64,000 nt of DNA. Origin: Bacteroidaceae bacterium (GTDB lineage: Bacteria; Bacteroidota; Bacteroidia; Bacteroidales; Bacteroidaceae). Positions 45,401 through 53,741 of the stretch are shown in pieces. Position 1 is the first letter of the stretch; each line of letters opens with the position of its first letter. The stretch spans positions 62,001-126,000 of the forward strand of contig JAFTVE010000047.1 in assembly GCA_017465905.1 (NCBI GenBank), in the 5' to 3' direction. The notes beneath the pieces are model-generated. The model did not search any database. It was not told the origin of the DNA and saw nothing but the letters and a program-made list of their open reading frames with translations. The translations under genes and the position numbers were made by a program.

Positions 45401-45738
45401 ACATGGCCAACCGTTGGACCACTCCTGGTCAGGTAACTAATGTGCCCCGCCTCCACTACGAAGGTCCTATCGGTACCTATTCAAGCTCTATGAGCGACCG
45501 TTGGTTGACCTCTGCCTCTTACTTCTCGCTGAAGAATGTATCGGTTGGTTACACATTGCCCAAGAATCTTACCAAGAAGGCAGGTATTGAGAAAGCACGT
45601 TTCTACCTCACTGGCGATAACATTTGGCTGAAGTCGGCTCGCAAGGGTCTTGATCCACGTCAGTATGTTGACGGTTCTACTGGCTATGGCTATTCAGCAA
45701 TGAGCACATATTCAGTAGGTGCTAGCTTGGTATTCTAA
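42487..45738 (+). CDS. SusC/RagA family TonB-linked outer-membrane protein, locus 2
   Basis: A 1083-residue SusC homologue: signal peptide (1-21), CarboxypepD_reg-like domain (about 24-105), the plug entry VPYGTVKKANFSGSAAQVTG, plug motifs ILVRGIGSISAGQNPLIVVD and DIESLTVLKDAAANSMYGAR, then a barrel ending YSVGASLVF. It is clearly paralogous to SusC 1 (shared plug motifs GTVKK, RGIGS, GARGANGV) but differs through the barrel, so it probably takes a different ligand. It is followed by SusD 28 bp later. Confidence 0.96.
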   Translation: MKGKLMMLLACLFMGASLVTAQTSKVTGLVISAEDGEPVIGASVAVKGVPTLGAVTDLDGKFVIENLPSSAKTLIVSYVGMTTQEVTIHPYVKVTMQSDDEVLEEVVIAVPYGTVKKANFSGSAAQVTGEKLAEMQVANISNALQGSIAGVQTTSSSGTPGSGSSILVRGIGSISAGQNPLIVVDGVPYEGSLNSIPSQDIESLTVLKDAAANSMYGARGANGVVMVTTKSGGNRRPRVNFDARYGFNTRGVKPYNSVTDAGEYYELLHESVTNQLASEMGYMAASQYAADNLISAYAKYNIFRGVANNAIINPLTGKLTAEAAAADLLWTDNWMNNMQDGVHQEYNVSVSGGNDRTSAYMSAGYLSDEGIAPGSGFDRISVRTKIDQKISDRIKTGISLSYARTNRNWFGDESNNYSNIFMSSQMIAPICPVYLYDENGNVMIDEKTGNKMYDYGTEHGRGYAAQSNPYAQAQDGINDDVTDNISARGYFNWEIVKDLTVSANMAYDVFSQNQIQFTTPIAGDAAAVNGRGYRYATHTGVFNVNELINWTPTFGLSDLNVMLGHESNEYDYSLFYGHMTNFVSPTNPEFSNAINYQDMSSYSYGKQREGYFGKVDYDFDDRYYLTASIRRDASSMFHPDARWGTFWAVGGSWRISKESFMRGASTWLQDAKVKASYGTQGNDNLLNSSGYALYKTYTDLYSIARVDGSAALSKYLRGNKDLTWEKSKNFNAGVEGRLWNRVNFDANFFVKETTDMLFYSPLPASQGSPSGIYKNEMDMKNVGFDFELSADLYRADNVLVTMAVNGLTYKNALTKLPDSKGTEGYQNGYYFRELGSPLYNWSLYEYVGVDPQTGLPQYNDYSNIYKQVQAEDPATGEPLFNEDGTPVMVDTDEIIGEKVTIVNSTEGLNDQDKRHDGKSSIADFIGGVSLSAQVYGFDVAVQTAFQLGGYVYDGTYASLMTSGANGQTFHTDMANRWTTPGQVTNVPRLHYEGPIGTYSSSMSDRWLTSASYFSLKNVSVGYTLPKNLTKKAGIEKARFYLTGDNIWLKSARKGLDPRQYVDGSTGYGYSAMSTYSVGASLVF

Positions 45739-45766
45739 TCAATTAACGTAAAAAGATAATAAGAAT

Positions 45767-47308
45767 ATGAAATTAAATAAATATTTATCATTAGGCCTTA
45801 TCGGTATTTCGTTGGGCTTTGCCTCTTGTGCAGATGACTTCTTGACTGCCGAGGACAAGCAATACGTAGACAAGGAGGTTATTACCGAACTTTTGGAGAA
45901 TGATCCTACATTCATTGACAGTTACGTAAGCGGTATCTGGTCATGGATGTCAACATATGGTACCACATCTACTTCGCACGATGACTTTTCTGTGATGTCT
46001 GTGCTTCACGGCTGCGACATGCAGACTGAGGACATGACTATGTATTACTTCTCATGGTTTGGCTACGACTATGGCTTCGAGAACCGCTCACACGACTACC
46101 GCCGTACCAATGTGAACTGGACTACTTTCTACACCATGATTAATAAGGCAAACGAGATTATCGACTTTTTCCCCGAAGAGCCCGAAGATCCCGCTTTGCG
46201 TGGTGCATTGGGTAATGCTTACGCTGTGCGTGCATACTCATACCTCTATCTGATTCAGTTGTTCCAAGACCCTACTGTGGGTGATGAGAACAACCGCGTA
46301 TTGGCAACAGACTCACTGGGTGTACCCATTGTGGCTTCGTCTTCTGATGGCTATACTACCGAAGAGGCTGACGAACTCCAGGGCCGCAATACTGTAGCTA
46401 AGGTGTTTGAAGTAATCGAAAGCGACATCACTAAGGCTATCGGTCTTTTGGAAGGCTATGCACGTCCGTCAAAGAACTACATTGACAAGTCTGTAGCTCA
46501 AGGTATCGCTGCTCGCTATTACCTCTTGAAGCAGGATTGGACAAATGCTGCTGAAATGGCTAAGAATGCTCGCGCTGAGTATCCTATCATGAGCGGTACT
46601 GCCGAGACCAACGGTATACGCGACGGTTTCATGGATGTAACCAACAGCGAGTGGATGTGGGGATTTGACCACAGCTCTGAAACTCAGACCACTTACGCCT
46701 CATTCTTCTCACACATCTCTAACCTCGCACCCGGTTATTCAGGTATTGAATATACTGGTCGTGGTGTTGATGCACGTCTTTTCAGCAAGATGTCTGTCAA
46801 TGACTACCGCCGTGCTTATTGGTATCGTGATGGTGAAGGCAACACTCAATCCACTGCCGTAGGTGAGGCTACTGCTACAGCCCACCTGTTGCCTTGGGCA
46901 ATGCTTAAGTTCGGTTGGAATGGTGATTGGACTATGGACTACCTTTACATGCGTGCAGCTGAAATGGTACTTATCGAGGCTGAAGCATATGCTCAGCAGG
47001 GCAATACAGCTCAGGCTGCAACCGTACTTGGCGAGTTGATGGCACAGCGCGATCCCTCATGGTCTCAGGCTAATGCTACTGTTGAGGATGTATACTTGCA
47101 GCGTCGTCTCGAACTCATCGGTGAAGGCTTCGGCTATTTCGACTTGAAGCGTCTGAACAAGGGCGTTGACCGCAACTACGAGGGTAGCAACCACATGGCA
47201 GGTTATAAGTTCGTAGTTCCCCAAGACAGCGTTTGCTGGACCTACCAGATTCCGCAGAGAGAAATGCAGGAGAACTCACACATCGCTGCAGATCAGCAAA
47301 ATCCGTAA
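45767..47308 (+). CDS. RagB/SusD family nutrient-binding lipoprotein, locus 2
   Basis: A 513-residue SusD homologue: lipobox FASC followed by ADDF, helical SusD core (GALGNAYAVRAYSYLYLIQL), and the C-terminal signature LQRRLELIGEGFGYFDLKRL then YQIPQREMQEN. It is the surface lid of the adjacent SusC. It resembles SusD 1 in layout but little in the ligand-facing middle. Confidence 0.95.
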   Translation: MKLNKYLSLGLIGISLGFASCADDFLTAEDKQYVDKEVITELLENDPTFIDSYVSGIWSWMSTYGTTSTSHDDFSVMSVLHGCDMQTEDMTMYYFSWFGYDYGFENRSHDYRRTNVNWTTFYTMINKANEIIDFFPEEPEDPALRGALGNAYAVRAYSYLYLIQLFQDPTVGDENNRVLATDSLGVPIVASSSDGYTTEEADELQGRNTVAKVFEVIESDITKAIGLLEGYARPSKNYIDKSVAQGIAARYYLLKQDWTNAAEMAKNARAEYPIMSGTAETNGIRDGFMDVTNSEWMWGFDHSSETQTTYASFFSHISNLAPGYSGIEYTGRGVDARLFSKMSVNDYRRAYWYRDGEGNTQSTAVGEATATAHLLPWAMLKFGWNGDWTMDYLYMRAAEMVLIEAEAYAQQGNTAQAATVLGELMAQRDPSWSQANATVEDVYLQRRLELIGEGFGYFDLKRLNKGVDRNYEGSNHMAGYKFVVPQDSVCWTYQIPQREMQENSHIAADQQNP

Positions 47309-47335
47309 TCATTAATTACTCAATAAAAGAAGAAT

Positions 47336-48175
47336 ATGAAAAAGTTAAATATCAAATTCTTATCACTTCTCACTCTCACAGCAGGCCTTCTGGCCAGCTG
47401 TGCTGATGAGGTGGTTGTAAAGGATGAGGCAGATAAGAATATCTTCCCCACATCTACTGTTTCTGTTTCTGACATGAAACTGGTAGAGAATGGAAACAAA
47501 AGTATTGTAGTTTCTGCTGTTGTCGCCAACAGTGACACACTTAATGTGATGGAGTATGGTTTCGTTTACTCAACTAACGAAGATATGTCGGACCCTGCTG
47601 CAGTGAAGGTTGCAGTTAAGGAGGATGGCGTGATGAGCGCAAAGATTTCTATTGCTCCCAGCACTACCTATTATATAGCAGCTTATGCATATGTTCGTGG
47701 TGCTGCAGTGCAAAGTGATGCTATTGCTGTAACTACAAACGATCCCGATCCTATCACTGTAGCTTCACTGAATGGCTCAACATATTATGCTACTGGTGTA
47801 GCTGATGCATGGGGAGATTCTTGGAACATTGAGACAACATTGGTTGCAGGTGAAGGTGACTCTATTTTCGTATGCAACCTTGATCCCTATTTTGCAACCA
47901 ATGGATTCGTGGCAGCAAATGGTTACAATGTCCTTGGCGGTGTTCTGGCAGTTTCAGAAGATGGTTCTTCTGCGACTATTACATGCTCTCCTGGACAGGC
48001 TGTTGGCTATCAGGATGTCGTGTTCTATGGTTACGATATGGAAACAGGAAACATCCTTGACATCGTTATTGAGATCTATAACTATGGTCAGTCTGCAGCG
48101 CTTAAGAACTGGACTGGTACATACTCTGGTGGATGGTGGTCAATGATAAGTCCTTGTGCATTGACACTTAAGTAA
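47336..48175 (+). CDS. SusCD-associated surface lipoprotein, locus 2
   Basis: A 279-residue lipoprotein (lipobox LLASC, then ADEV). Residues about 40-140 look like one fibronectin-III-type domain of the kind with a YGFVYSTNEDM motif and STTYYIAAYAYVRGAAVQSD; the C-terminal half is beta-rich. Third gene of the SusCD 2 operon and positionally equal to a surface glycan-binding protein. Ligand unknown. Confidence 0.75.
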   Translation: MKKLNIKFLSLLTLTAGLLASCADEVVVKDEADKNIFPTSTVSVSDMKLVENGNKSIVVSAVVANSDTLNVMEYGFVYSTNEDMSDPAAVKVAVKEDGVMSAKISIAPSTTYYIAAYAYVRGAAVQSDAIAVTTNDPDPITVASLNGSTYYATGVADAWGDSWNIETTLVAGEGDSIFVCNLDPYFATNGFVAANGYNVLGGVLAVSEDGSSATITCSPGQAVGYQDVVFYGYDMETGNILDIVIEIYNYGQSAALKNWTGTYSGGWWSMISPCALTLK

Positions 48176-48197
48176 TTTATCATTACACCTATTATAT

Positions 48198-48229
48198 ATT
48201 CAGGGCACCGACGCGTCGGTGCCCTGAAT
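48198..48229 (+). terminator. Terminator of SusCD locus 2
   Basis: Near-perfect palindrome: CAGGGCACCGAC (48201-48212) and GTCGGTGCCCTG (48215-48226), extended by ATT/AAT on the outside. Confidence 0.85.
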
Positions 48230-48262
48230 TGTTTATTAAGCTTACGAATTCATAATCAGTTC

Positions 48263-48447
48263 CTAATATACCGTAGCCAGCCACTCGCTGAAGAAGTAGT
48301 CGTAGATGCGGTAGGCATCATCCTCTTGAGTTATCAAGTCGCTCTTCAACAAGCCCTTGATGGCCGACTGCACGGAGATGCCGAAGGCTGGGAGCTTTTC
48401 TTGATGAAGGCAGATGAAGTGATATGCCGTGCTATACGTCCCTTGGC
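48263..48447 (-). pseudogene. Remnant of an AAA-type ATPase C-terminus
   Basis: Directly after the yjjG stop codon, the minus strand keeps about 60 codons in one frame ending at 48263: QEKLPAFGISVQSAIKGLLK, then SDLITQEDDAYRIYDYFFSEWL. This resembles the winged-helix end of Bacteroidales/archaeal-type ATPases (the RIYDxFFxxWL pattern). No start and no ATPase domain remain, so it is a truncated gene. Confidence 0.5.
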
Positions 48448-49152
48448 CTATAAAATCTCCTTCAACTCAAGCAATGAGGTGATGGTGAAGGTGGGCTGGG
48501 GATGCTCGGGGTTTAAGTCCTTTTTGCTGATGTTGTAGAAGACCTGGTCGATGCCGACACGCTGGGCGCCCTCGATGTCCACTTCATAGTTGTCGCCTAT
48601 CATAAGTGACTCTTCTGCTGTGGATTCGGCAACTTGCAGGGCGTGGGTAAAGATGGCGGGGTTGGGCTTGTTAACTCCGATGTCTTCAGAGAGTATCATG
48701 CCGTCGAAGTAGTGGGCGATACCGGCACTCTGCATCTTGCGTGACTGCAGTTCGGTGAATCCGTTGGAGAGGATATACATTTTATATTTTGGACGCAGGT
48801 ATGTCAGTATTTCCTTGGCATGTGGCATTAGGCGACTGCCTAATGGGAGGCGCTTCATGGCTTCGTCCCAGAACTGGGCTCCGATGGCTTCGGGGTCGGG
48901 GGCTCCTACGACACGTAGGGGGTGTGAGTAGCGCTCGGCATTGAGATGCTCCTTGGTAATCTTGCCTTCAGCGTACAGTGCCCATAAGCGCAGGTTGTAC
49001 TCCTCGTATATTTCGTAGTAATGCTCAAAGCTGCGGAACCAACGGTCGTAGTCGAGCAGGTTGTATACGGCAATGTACGCTTCCCGGGAGTTGCCCGAGA
49101 AGTCGTACAGCGTATTGTCAAGATCGATGAATAGTGTCTTGTAGTGCTTCAC
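48448..49152 (-). CDS. yjjG: YjjG family noncanonical pyrimidine nucleotidase (HAD hydrolase)
   Basis: A 234-residue HAD phosphatase with helical cap. Motif I is FIDLDNTLYDF (Asp10, Asp12), motif II LSNGFTE, motif III Lys in GVNKPNPAIF and motif IV MIGDNYEVDIEGAQ. It fits the YjjG group, which hydrolyses (non)canonical pyrimidine monophosphates in the cytoplasm. It follows the coiled-coil lipoprotein gene by 5 bp, so the two form an operon; the 3' end abuts an ATPase remnant. Confidence 0.9.
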   Translation of the reverse strand: MKHYKTLFIDLDNTLYDFSGNSREAYIAVYNLLDYDRWFRSFEHYYEIYEEYNLRLWALYAEGKITKEHLNAERYSHPLRVVGAPDPEAIGAQFWDEAMKRLPLGSRLMPHAKEILTYLRPKYKMYILSNGFTELQSRKMQSAGIAHYFDGMILSEDIGVNKPNPAIFTHALQVAESTAEESLMIGDNYEVDIEGAQRVGIDQVFYNISKKDLNPEHPQPTFTITSLLELKEIL

Positions 49153-49157
49153 GAGAA

Positions 49158-50006
49158 TCAGCGTACTTGAATGACCATATAGCGCGATACACTCCAGAAA
49201 GCCACGGGGTCAAGAATGCTGAGGGTCAGCTGCTTCTCCTCGTCTTTGGTGAACTCGTATGAGCCTGTGGGGTGGGTGGTGAGTAGCTTGGCACGCTTGG
49301 AGTAGAGTGGGAACACCTTGTCTTCACGGATGTCAATCTCGGTGAAGTAGTTCTTGTTGAACTCGGTAGAGGTCAGCACCTCTCCCTTGTTCAGGATGTT
49401 TTGTTCCTTGAGCTCTTTGGCCGTGCCGTACACATACCATGCGGCATTGAGCTGGGCGGTCTGCTGTTTTATCAGCTTTTCTTGCGATTCAGCAACTTCG
49501 TGTAGTGCATTCACGTCGCCTGTGAGCATTATAACAGCACTGTCGAGCTCTGCGATGCGGATGTTCTTCCTTGCCAACTCGTTTTGTAGCGCGGTGATGC
49601 TTGCGACCTTGTCGTTAAGCTCTTGTTGCAGGTTTGCGAGGACCTTACGCAGGTTTGCGGTCTCTGTACCGCCTGATTTCAGCTTCTTTTGTAGCTCCTC
49701 AATCTGCTTGCGATTGTCGGCCAGCTTCTGCTGTATGAAGAGGATGTCTTCTTTCATGCGCTCGGTATCGGTGATGCCTTCTCCGCCTTGGGATTGGATT
49801 GACACACGTCCTTCGGCCTCGTTGATGGCACGGAATCCTTCTTGTATGTCGGCAATGGCTTGCATGGCTTGGTCGAGAGCTGCATTCTTTTCGTTCAATG
49901 CAGCGGTGAGCGAATCGTTCTGAGCTGCAAGCTCTTTCTCACGCTTTGCATTCGTGCAACTTGCGAGAGCTGCAATGCAGAGGGTCAAATAAAGAATCTT
50001 TTTCAT
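49158..50006 (-). CDS. Coiled-coil lipoprotein (possibly Cbp1-type adhesin family)
   Basis: A 282-residue predicted lipoprotein (lipobox LASC) with a long coiled coil from about 25 to 190 (KLADNRKQIEELQKKLKSGG, LQNELARKNIRIAELDSAV) and a compact C-terminal domain (LNAAWYVYGTAKELKEQNIL ... VAFWSVSRYMVIQVR). The pattern resembles the conserved Bacteroidales lipoprotein group that includes Bacteroides fragilis Cbp1, described as collagen-binding; I assign that only tentatively. It is driven by a strong promoter and co-transcribed with yjjG. Confidence 0.75.
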   Translation of the reverse strand: MKKILYLTLCIAALASCTNAKREKELAAQNDSLTAALNEKNAALDQAMQAIADIQEGFRAINEAEGRVSIQSQGGEGITDTERMKEDILFIQQKLADNRKQIEELQKKLKSGGTETANLRKVLANLQQELNDKVASITALQNELARKNIRIAELDSAVIMLTGDVNALHEVAESQEKLIKQQTAQLNAAWYVYGTAKELKEQNILNKGEVLTSTEFNKNYFTEIDIREDKVFPLYSKRAKLLTTHPTGSYEFTKDEEKQLTLSILDPVAFWSVSRYMVIQVR

Positions 50007-50043
50007 ACGTCTTTGCTTTAGTTGTTAGCACAGATTATCTGTA

Positions 50044-50075
50044 CAAAATTAGATATTCTATTTTTATTCGCCAAA
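50044..50075 (-). promoter_or_regulatory. Promoter of the coiled-coil lipoprotein-yjjG operon
   Basis: Minus strand: TTTG (50075-50072), a 20-nt spacer, TAATTTTG (50051-50044). Confidence 0.75.
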
Positions 50076-50142
50076 CAAAAGGGCTGAAAACCGTGGAATA
50101 AAGTTTTTTTAGTAAAAAGTCACATATGTAAATTAAAACTTG

Positions 50143-50150
50143 TATCTTTG
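50143..50150 (+). promoter_or_regulatory. -7 element of pta-ackA
   Basis: TATCTTTG. It implies a long leader of about 130 nt before pta, in which I see no known riboswitch fold. Confidence 0.5.
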
Positions 50151-50285
50151 CAGCTAACCGTGGAGAAATACTGCATTCGCTGAGTAGAAATATAACGCAA
50201 GCTTTATCTCTTCCCACTTGTTTATGACTATCTGATAAGGACATTCGAGACACAATAACTATATTATAACAAATAAAAAAGTACT

Positions 50286-51293
50286 ATGGATTTGTTAAGC
50301 CAGATTATTGCGCGTGCCAAGAGTAACAAGCAGCGCATCGTACTCCCCGAAGGAACCGAGGAGCGTACACTGAAAGCCGCCGACCGCCTTCTTGCCGATG
50401 AGGTAGCCGACCTGATTATTATCGGTAACTCGGAAGAGATCAAGGGACTTGCAGCCCAGTGGGGACTCACCCATCTGGACAAGGCCACCATCATCGACCC
50501 CGAGAATCATCCGAAGAAGGAGGAGTATGCCAACCTGCTCTTCGAGTTGCGTAAGAAGAAGGGCATGACACCCGAGGAGGCTCAGAAGCTGGTGACCAAT
50601 CCGCTCTATCTGGGTTGCCTTATCATCAAGGCTGGCGATGCCGACGGTCAGCTCGCAGGTGCACAGAACACTACAGGTAACGTATTGCGCCCCGCATTGC
50701 AGATTATCAAGACCGCTCCGGGCATCAGCTGCGTGTCAGGTGCTTTCGTGATGATTACCCAGACTCCGCAGTATGGCGAGAATGGCGTGCTCATCATGGG
50801 CGACTGTGCCGTGACTCCCGTGCCCGATGCTGCTCAGCTCTCTCAGATTGCCGTATGCTGCGCCGACACTGCTCGCGCCGTAGCTGGCATCGAGGATCCC
50901 CGCGTGGCTATGCTGAGCTTCTCTACCAAGGGTTCGGCCAAGCATGAGTGTGTAGACAAGGTGACTGAGGCTCTCCGCCTGGCTAAGGAGCTGGCTCCCG
51001 ACCTCAAGATCGACGGTGAGCTCCAGGCCGACGCTGCTCTTGTGCCCTCTGTAGGTGCCAGCAAGGCTCCCGGCTCTGAGATTGCCGGCAAGGCCAACGT
51101 ACTGGTATTCCCCACACTCGAGGTGGGCAACATTGGCTACAAGCTCGTGCAGCGCTTGGGTGGTGCCGAGGCTATCGGCCCCATCCTGCAGGGTATCGCA
51201 CGCCCCGTGAACGACCTTTCACGCGGCTGCTCTATTGATGACGTATATAACATGGTAGCCATCACAGCTTGCCAGGCACAGGCGGCAAAGTAA
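50286..51293 (+). CDS. pta: Phosphate acetyltransferase
   Basis: A 335-residue short-form Pta converting acetyl-CoA and phosphate to acetyl phosphate in the cytoplasm. Family features: ARAKSNKQRIVLPEGTEERT at the N-terminus, GAQNTTGNVLRPALQIIKT, and the C-terminal NVLVFPTLEVGNIGYKLVQR followed by GPILQGIARPVNDLSRGC. It is followed by ackA; together they form the acetate/ATP-generating branch of fermentation. Confidence 0.97.
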   Translation: MDLLSQIIARAKSNKQRIVLPEGTEERTLKAADRLLADEVADLIIIGNSEEIKGLAAQWGLTHLDKATIIDPENHPKKEEYANLLFELRKKKGMTPEEAQKLVTNPLYLGCLIIKAGDADGQLAGAQNTTGNVLRPALQIIKTAPGISCVSGAFVMITQTPQYGENGVLIMGDCAVTPVPDAAQLSQIAVCCADTARAVAGIEDPRVAMLSFSTKGSAKHECVDKVTEALRLAKELAPDLKIDGELQADAALVPSVGASKAPGSEIAGKANVLVFPTLEVGNIGYKLVQRLGGAEAIGPILQGIARPVNDLSRGCSIDDVYNMVAITACQAQAAK

Positions 51294-51339
51294 TTATAAT
51301 TTACAATTTGACAATTTACTATTTACGATAATAGAAGAG

Positions 51340-52533
51340 ATGAAAATCCTCGTATTAAACTGCGGTAGTTCATCCATCAAGTACAAACTCTTCGAGATGG
51401 ACACCCAATCGGTACTCGCCCAGGGCGGTATCGAGAAGATCGGCCTTCCTGGCTCATTCCTTAAGTTGACCTTGCCCAATGGCGAGAAGGTAATACTCGA
51501 AAAAGACATCCAGGAGCACACCGCTGGTGTGGAGTTTATCCTGCAGACACTCACCGGTGCCGAGTATGGCGCACTGAAGTCGCTCGACGAGCTCGATGCC
51601 GTAGGTCACCGTATGGTACACGGTGGCGAGAAGTTCAGCCAGTCGGTACTCCTCAATGAGGAGGTGTTGGCTGCTTTCGAGGCTTGCAACGACCTGGCTC
51701 CCCTGCACAATCCCGCCAACCTCAAGGGTGTGGCTGCCATCACCGCACTGCTCCCCGAGATTCCTCAGGTGGGCGTGTTCGACACCGCTTTCCATCAGAC
51801 CATGCCCGACTATGCCTACATGTATGCCGTTCCCTACGAACTGTACGAGAAGTACGGCGTGCGTCGCTACGGCTTCCACGGTACCTCACACCGCTACGTA
51901 TCGCAGCGCGTATGTGACTACCTCGGCATCAAGCCCGAAGGCACCAAGATCATCACCTGCCACATCGGCAACGGTGCGTCAATCTCGGCCGTTGTGGATG
52001 GCAAGTGTGTAGACACCAGCATGGGTCTCACCCCGCTCGAAGGTCTCATGATGGGTACCCGTAGCGGCGACATCGACGGTGGTGCCGTTACCTTCATCAT
52101 GGAGAAGGAGGGCTTGGACGCTACAGGTGTATCGAACCTGCTCAACAAGAAGTCGGGCGTTCAGGGCATCTCAGGCGTATCTTCAGACATGCGCGAGATC
52201 TGCGCTGCTGTAGACGCAGGCCATCCTCGTGCAACACTCGCACTCAACATGTATGAGTACCGCATCCGCAAGTATATCGGCTCATACGCTGCCGCTATGG
52301 GTGGTGTCGACGTTATCCTCTTCACCGGTGGTGTAGGCGAGAACCAGGACAACACACGCGAAGCTGCATGCCGCGGCCTCGAGTTCATGGGCGTAAAGAT
52401 TGACACGGAGAAGAACAAGACCGTCCGTGGCGAAGAGGCCATCATCTCTACTCCCGACTCTAAGGTTAAGGTAGTAGTCATCCCCACCGACGAGGAGCTG
52501 ATGATTGCTACTGATACGATGAACCTTCTTTAA
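51340..52533 (+). CDS. ackA: Acetate kinase
   Basis: A 397-residue cytoplasmic kinase that turns acetyl phosphate and ADP into acetate and ATP. Diagnostic motifs: VLNCGSSSIKYKLFEM (phosphate 1), VGHRMVHGGEKF, FDTAFHQTMPDYAYMYAVPY, HIGNGASISAV and TGGVGENQDNTRE. It follows pta by 46 bp in the same operon. The sequence after the stop enters a GAATTC-rich repeat. Confidence 0.98.
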   Translation: MKILVLNCGSSSIKYKLFEMDTQSVLAQGGIEKIGLPGSFLKLTLPNGEKVILEKDIQEHTAGVEFILQTLTGAEYGALKSLDELDAVGHRMVHGGEKFSQSVLLNEEVLAAFEACNDLAPLHNPANLKGVAAITALLPEIPQVGVFDTAFHQTMPDYAYMYAVPYELYEKYGVRRYGFHGTSHRYVSQRVCDYLGIKPEGTKIITCHIGNGASISAVVDGKCVDTSMGLTPLEGLMMGTRSGDIDGGAVTFIMEKEGLDATGVSNLLNKKSGVQGISGVSSDMREICAAVDAGHPRATLALNMYEYRIRKYIGSYAAAMGGVDVILFTGGVGENQDNTREAACRGLEFMGVKIDTEKNKTVRGEEAIISTPDSKVKVVVIPTDEELMIATDTMNLL

Positions 52534-52540
52534 GTAAATT

Positions 52541-52631
52541 CTGAATTCTGAATTCTGAGTATCCTTCCTCGATGCTGTTTTTAGGGTCGCGGAGCTTATT
52601 TTAGAATTCATAATTCAGAATTCATAATTCT
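52541..52631. repeat. GAATTC-rich intergenic repeat 1
   Basis: CTGAATTCTGAATTCTGAG at the left end and a run of ATAATTC/AGAATTC units at the right (52602-52631). GAATTC occurs at 52543, 52550, 52604 and 52618. The ends are partly complementary and could pair. Confidence 0.75.
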
Positions 52632-52638
52632 TGAAACC

Positions 52639-53610
52639 ATGTACGAACAACTACTAAATCTCGACCCCATAAAAATCAATTTCAGCAAGTCCGGTATGGA
52701 TATGCTGAATATCGCCTTGGCCGTCGTGATGTACGGTGTAGCCCTCGGCATCAAGCCGGGCACCTTTGCCAAGGTGTTCCGCGAGCCCAAGTCTATCCTC
52801 GTGGGGCTTATCGGTCAATGGATACTCATTCCCTCGCTCACCTTCCTCCTGATTATCATCTTCCACAAGCATATCACTCCGATGGTGGCTATGGGTATGA
52901 TTCTGGTGGGCTCTTGTCCGGGAGGCAACGTGTCGAACTTCATCACCTCCATCTCAAGGGGCAACCGCGAGCTCTCGGTATCGATGTCGGCCGTGACCAC
53001 TACGGCGGCCATCGTCACCACACCGGCCAACTTTGCCATTTGGGGCAGCCTCTACGTGCGCTACCTCAATCGCCACGCGGCCGATGCACTACAGACGCTC
53101 ACCATACCCATCTGGGATATCTTCGTCACGGTGTTCATCCTGCTCGGCGTGCCCTTGGCATTGGGCGTTCTCACCACACACTATGCCCCGAAGGTAGCCA
53201 AGGCGCTCAACAAGCCCTTGCAGTACCTCTCCATTGTGGTGTTCCTCGCTATGGTGCTGATCTCGTTCTGGAACAACTTCGACATCTTCGTCAAGTACCT
53301 CAAGTGGATTGTGCTTATCGTAGCCATCCACAACGGACTGATTCTCTTCATGGGCTATTGGCTCGGTGAGCTCTCGGGCCTGCCGCGCCCCGACCGCCGC
53401 GCCATCACCATCGAGATGGGCATCCAGAACTCGGGTCTCGGCCTCATCCTCCTGTTCAACCCCAACATCTTCCCGCCCGAACTGCAGAATGGCGGTATGC
53501 TCATCATCACCGCATGGTGGGGCATCTGGCACATCATCGCAGGCCTCACCGCCGCAGGCATCTTCCGCCTCCGCGACAGGTATAAGTGGAAAGAGGGTAA
53601 AGTTGATTAA
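52639..53610 (+). CDS. Bile acid:sodium symporter family (BASS) transporter
   Basis: A 323-residue inner-membrane protein with about nine hydrophobic segments. BASS-family signals: MYGVALGIKPGTF, GSCPGGNVSNFITSISRGN, and GIQNSGLGLILLFNPN. The family moves organic anions (bile acids, keto acids, pantoate and others) with Na+; the real substrate is not shown. Flanked by GAATTC-rich repeats on both sides, so likely a separate transcription unit, though no clear promoter was seen. Confidence 0.88.
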   Translation: MYEQLLNLDPIKINFSKSGMDMLNIALAVVMYGVALGIKPGTFAKVFREPKSILVGLIGQWILIPSLTFLLIIIFHKHITPMVAMGMILVGSCPGGNVSNFITSISRGNRELSVSMSAVTTTAAIVTTPANFAIWGSLYVRYLNRHAADALQTLTIPIWDIFVTVFILLGVPLALGVLTTHYAPKVAKALNKPLQYLSIVVFLAMVLISFWNNFDIFVKYLKWIVLIVAIHNGLILFMGYWLGELSGLPRPDRRAITIEMGIQNSGLGLILLFNPNIFPPELQNGGMLIITAWWGIWHIIAGLTAAGIFRLRDRYKWKEGKVD

Positions 53611-53740
53611 TTCTGAATTCTGAATTTTGAATTGTGACACTCCTTGTGAGAGAAAACATCGTGTGCTTAATTGTGTCATGAGCGCAAAAAACATCGCGTA
53701 CTTAATTCAGAATTCAGAATTCAACATTCAGAATTCTTAT
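53611..53740. repeat. GAATTC-rich intergenic repeat 2
   Basis: AATTCTGAATTCTGAATTTT at the left end and complementary AATTCAGAATTCAGAATTC at the right end flank about 65 bp. GAATTC occurs at 53615, 53710, 53717 and 53731. Confidence 0.75.
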
Positions 53741-53741
53741 C

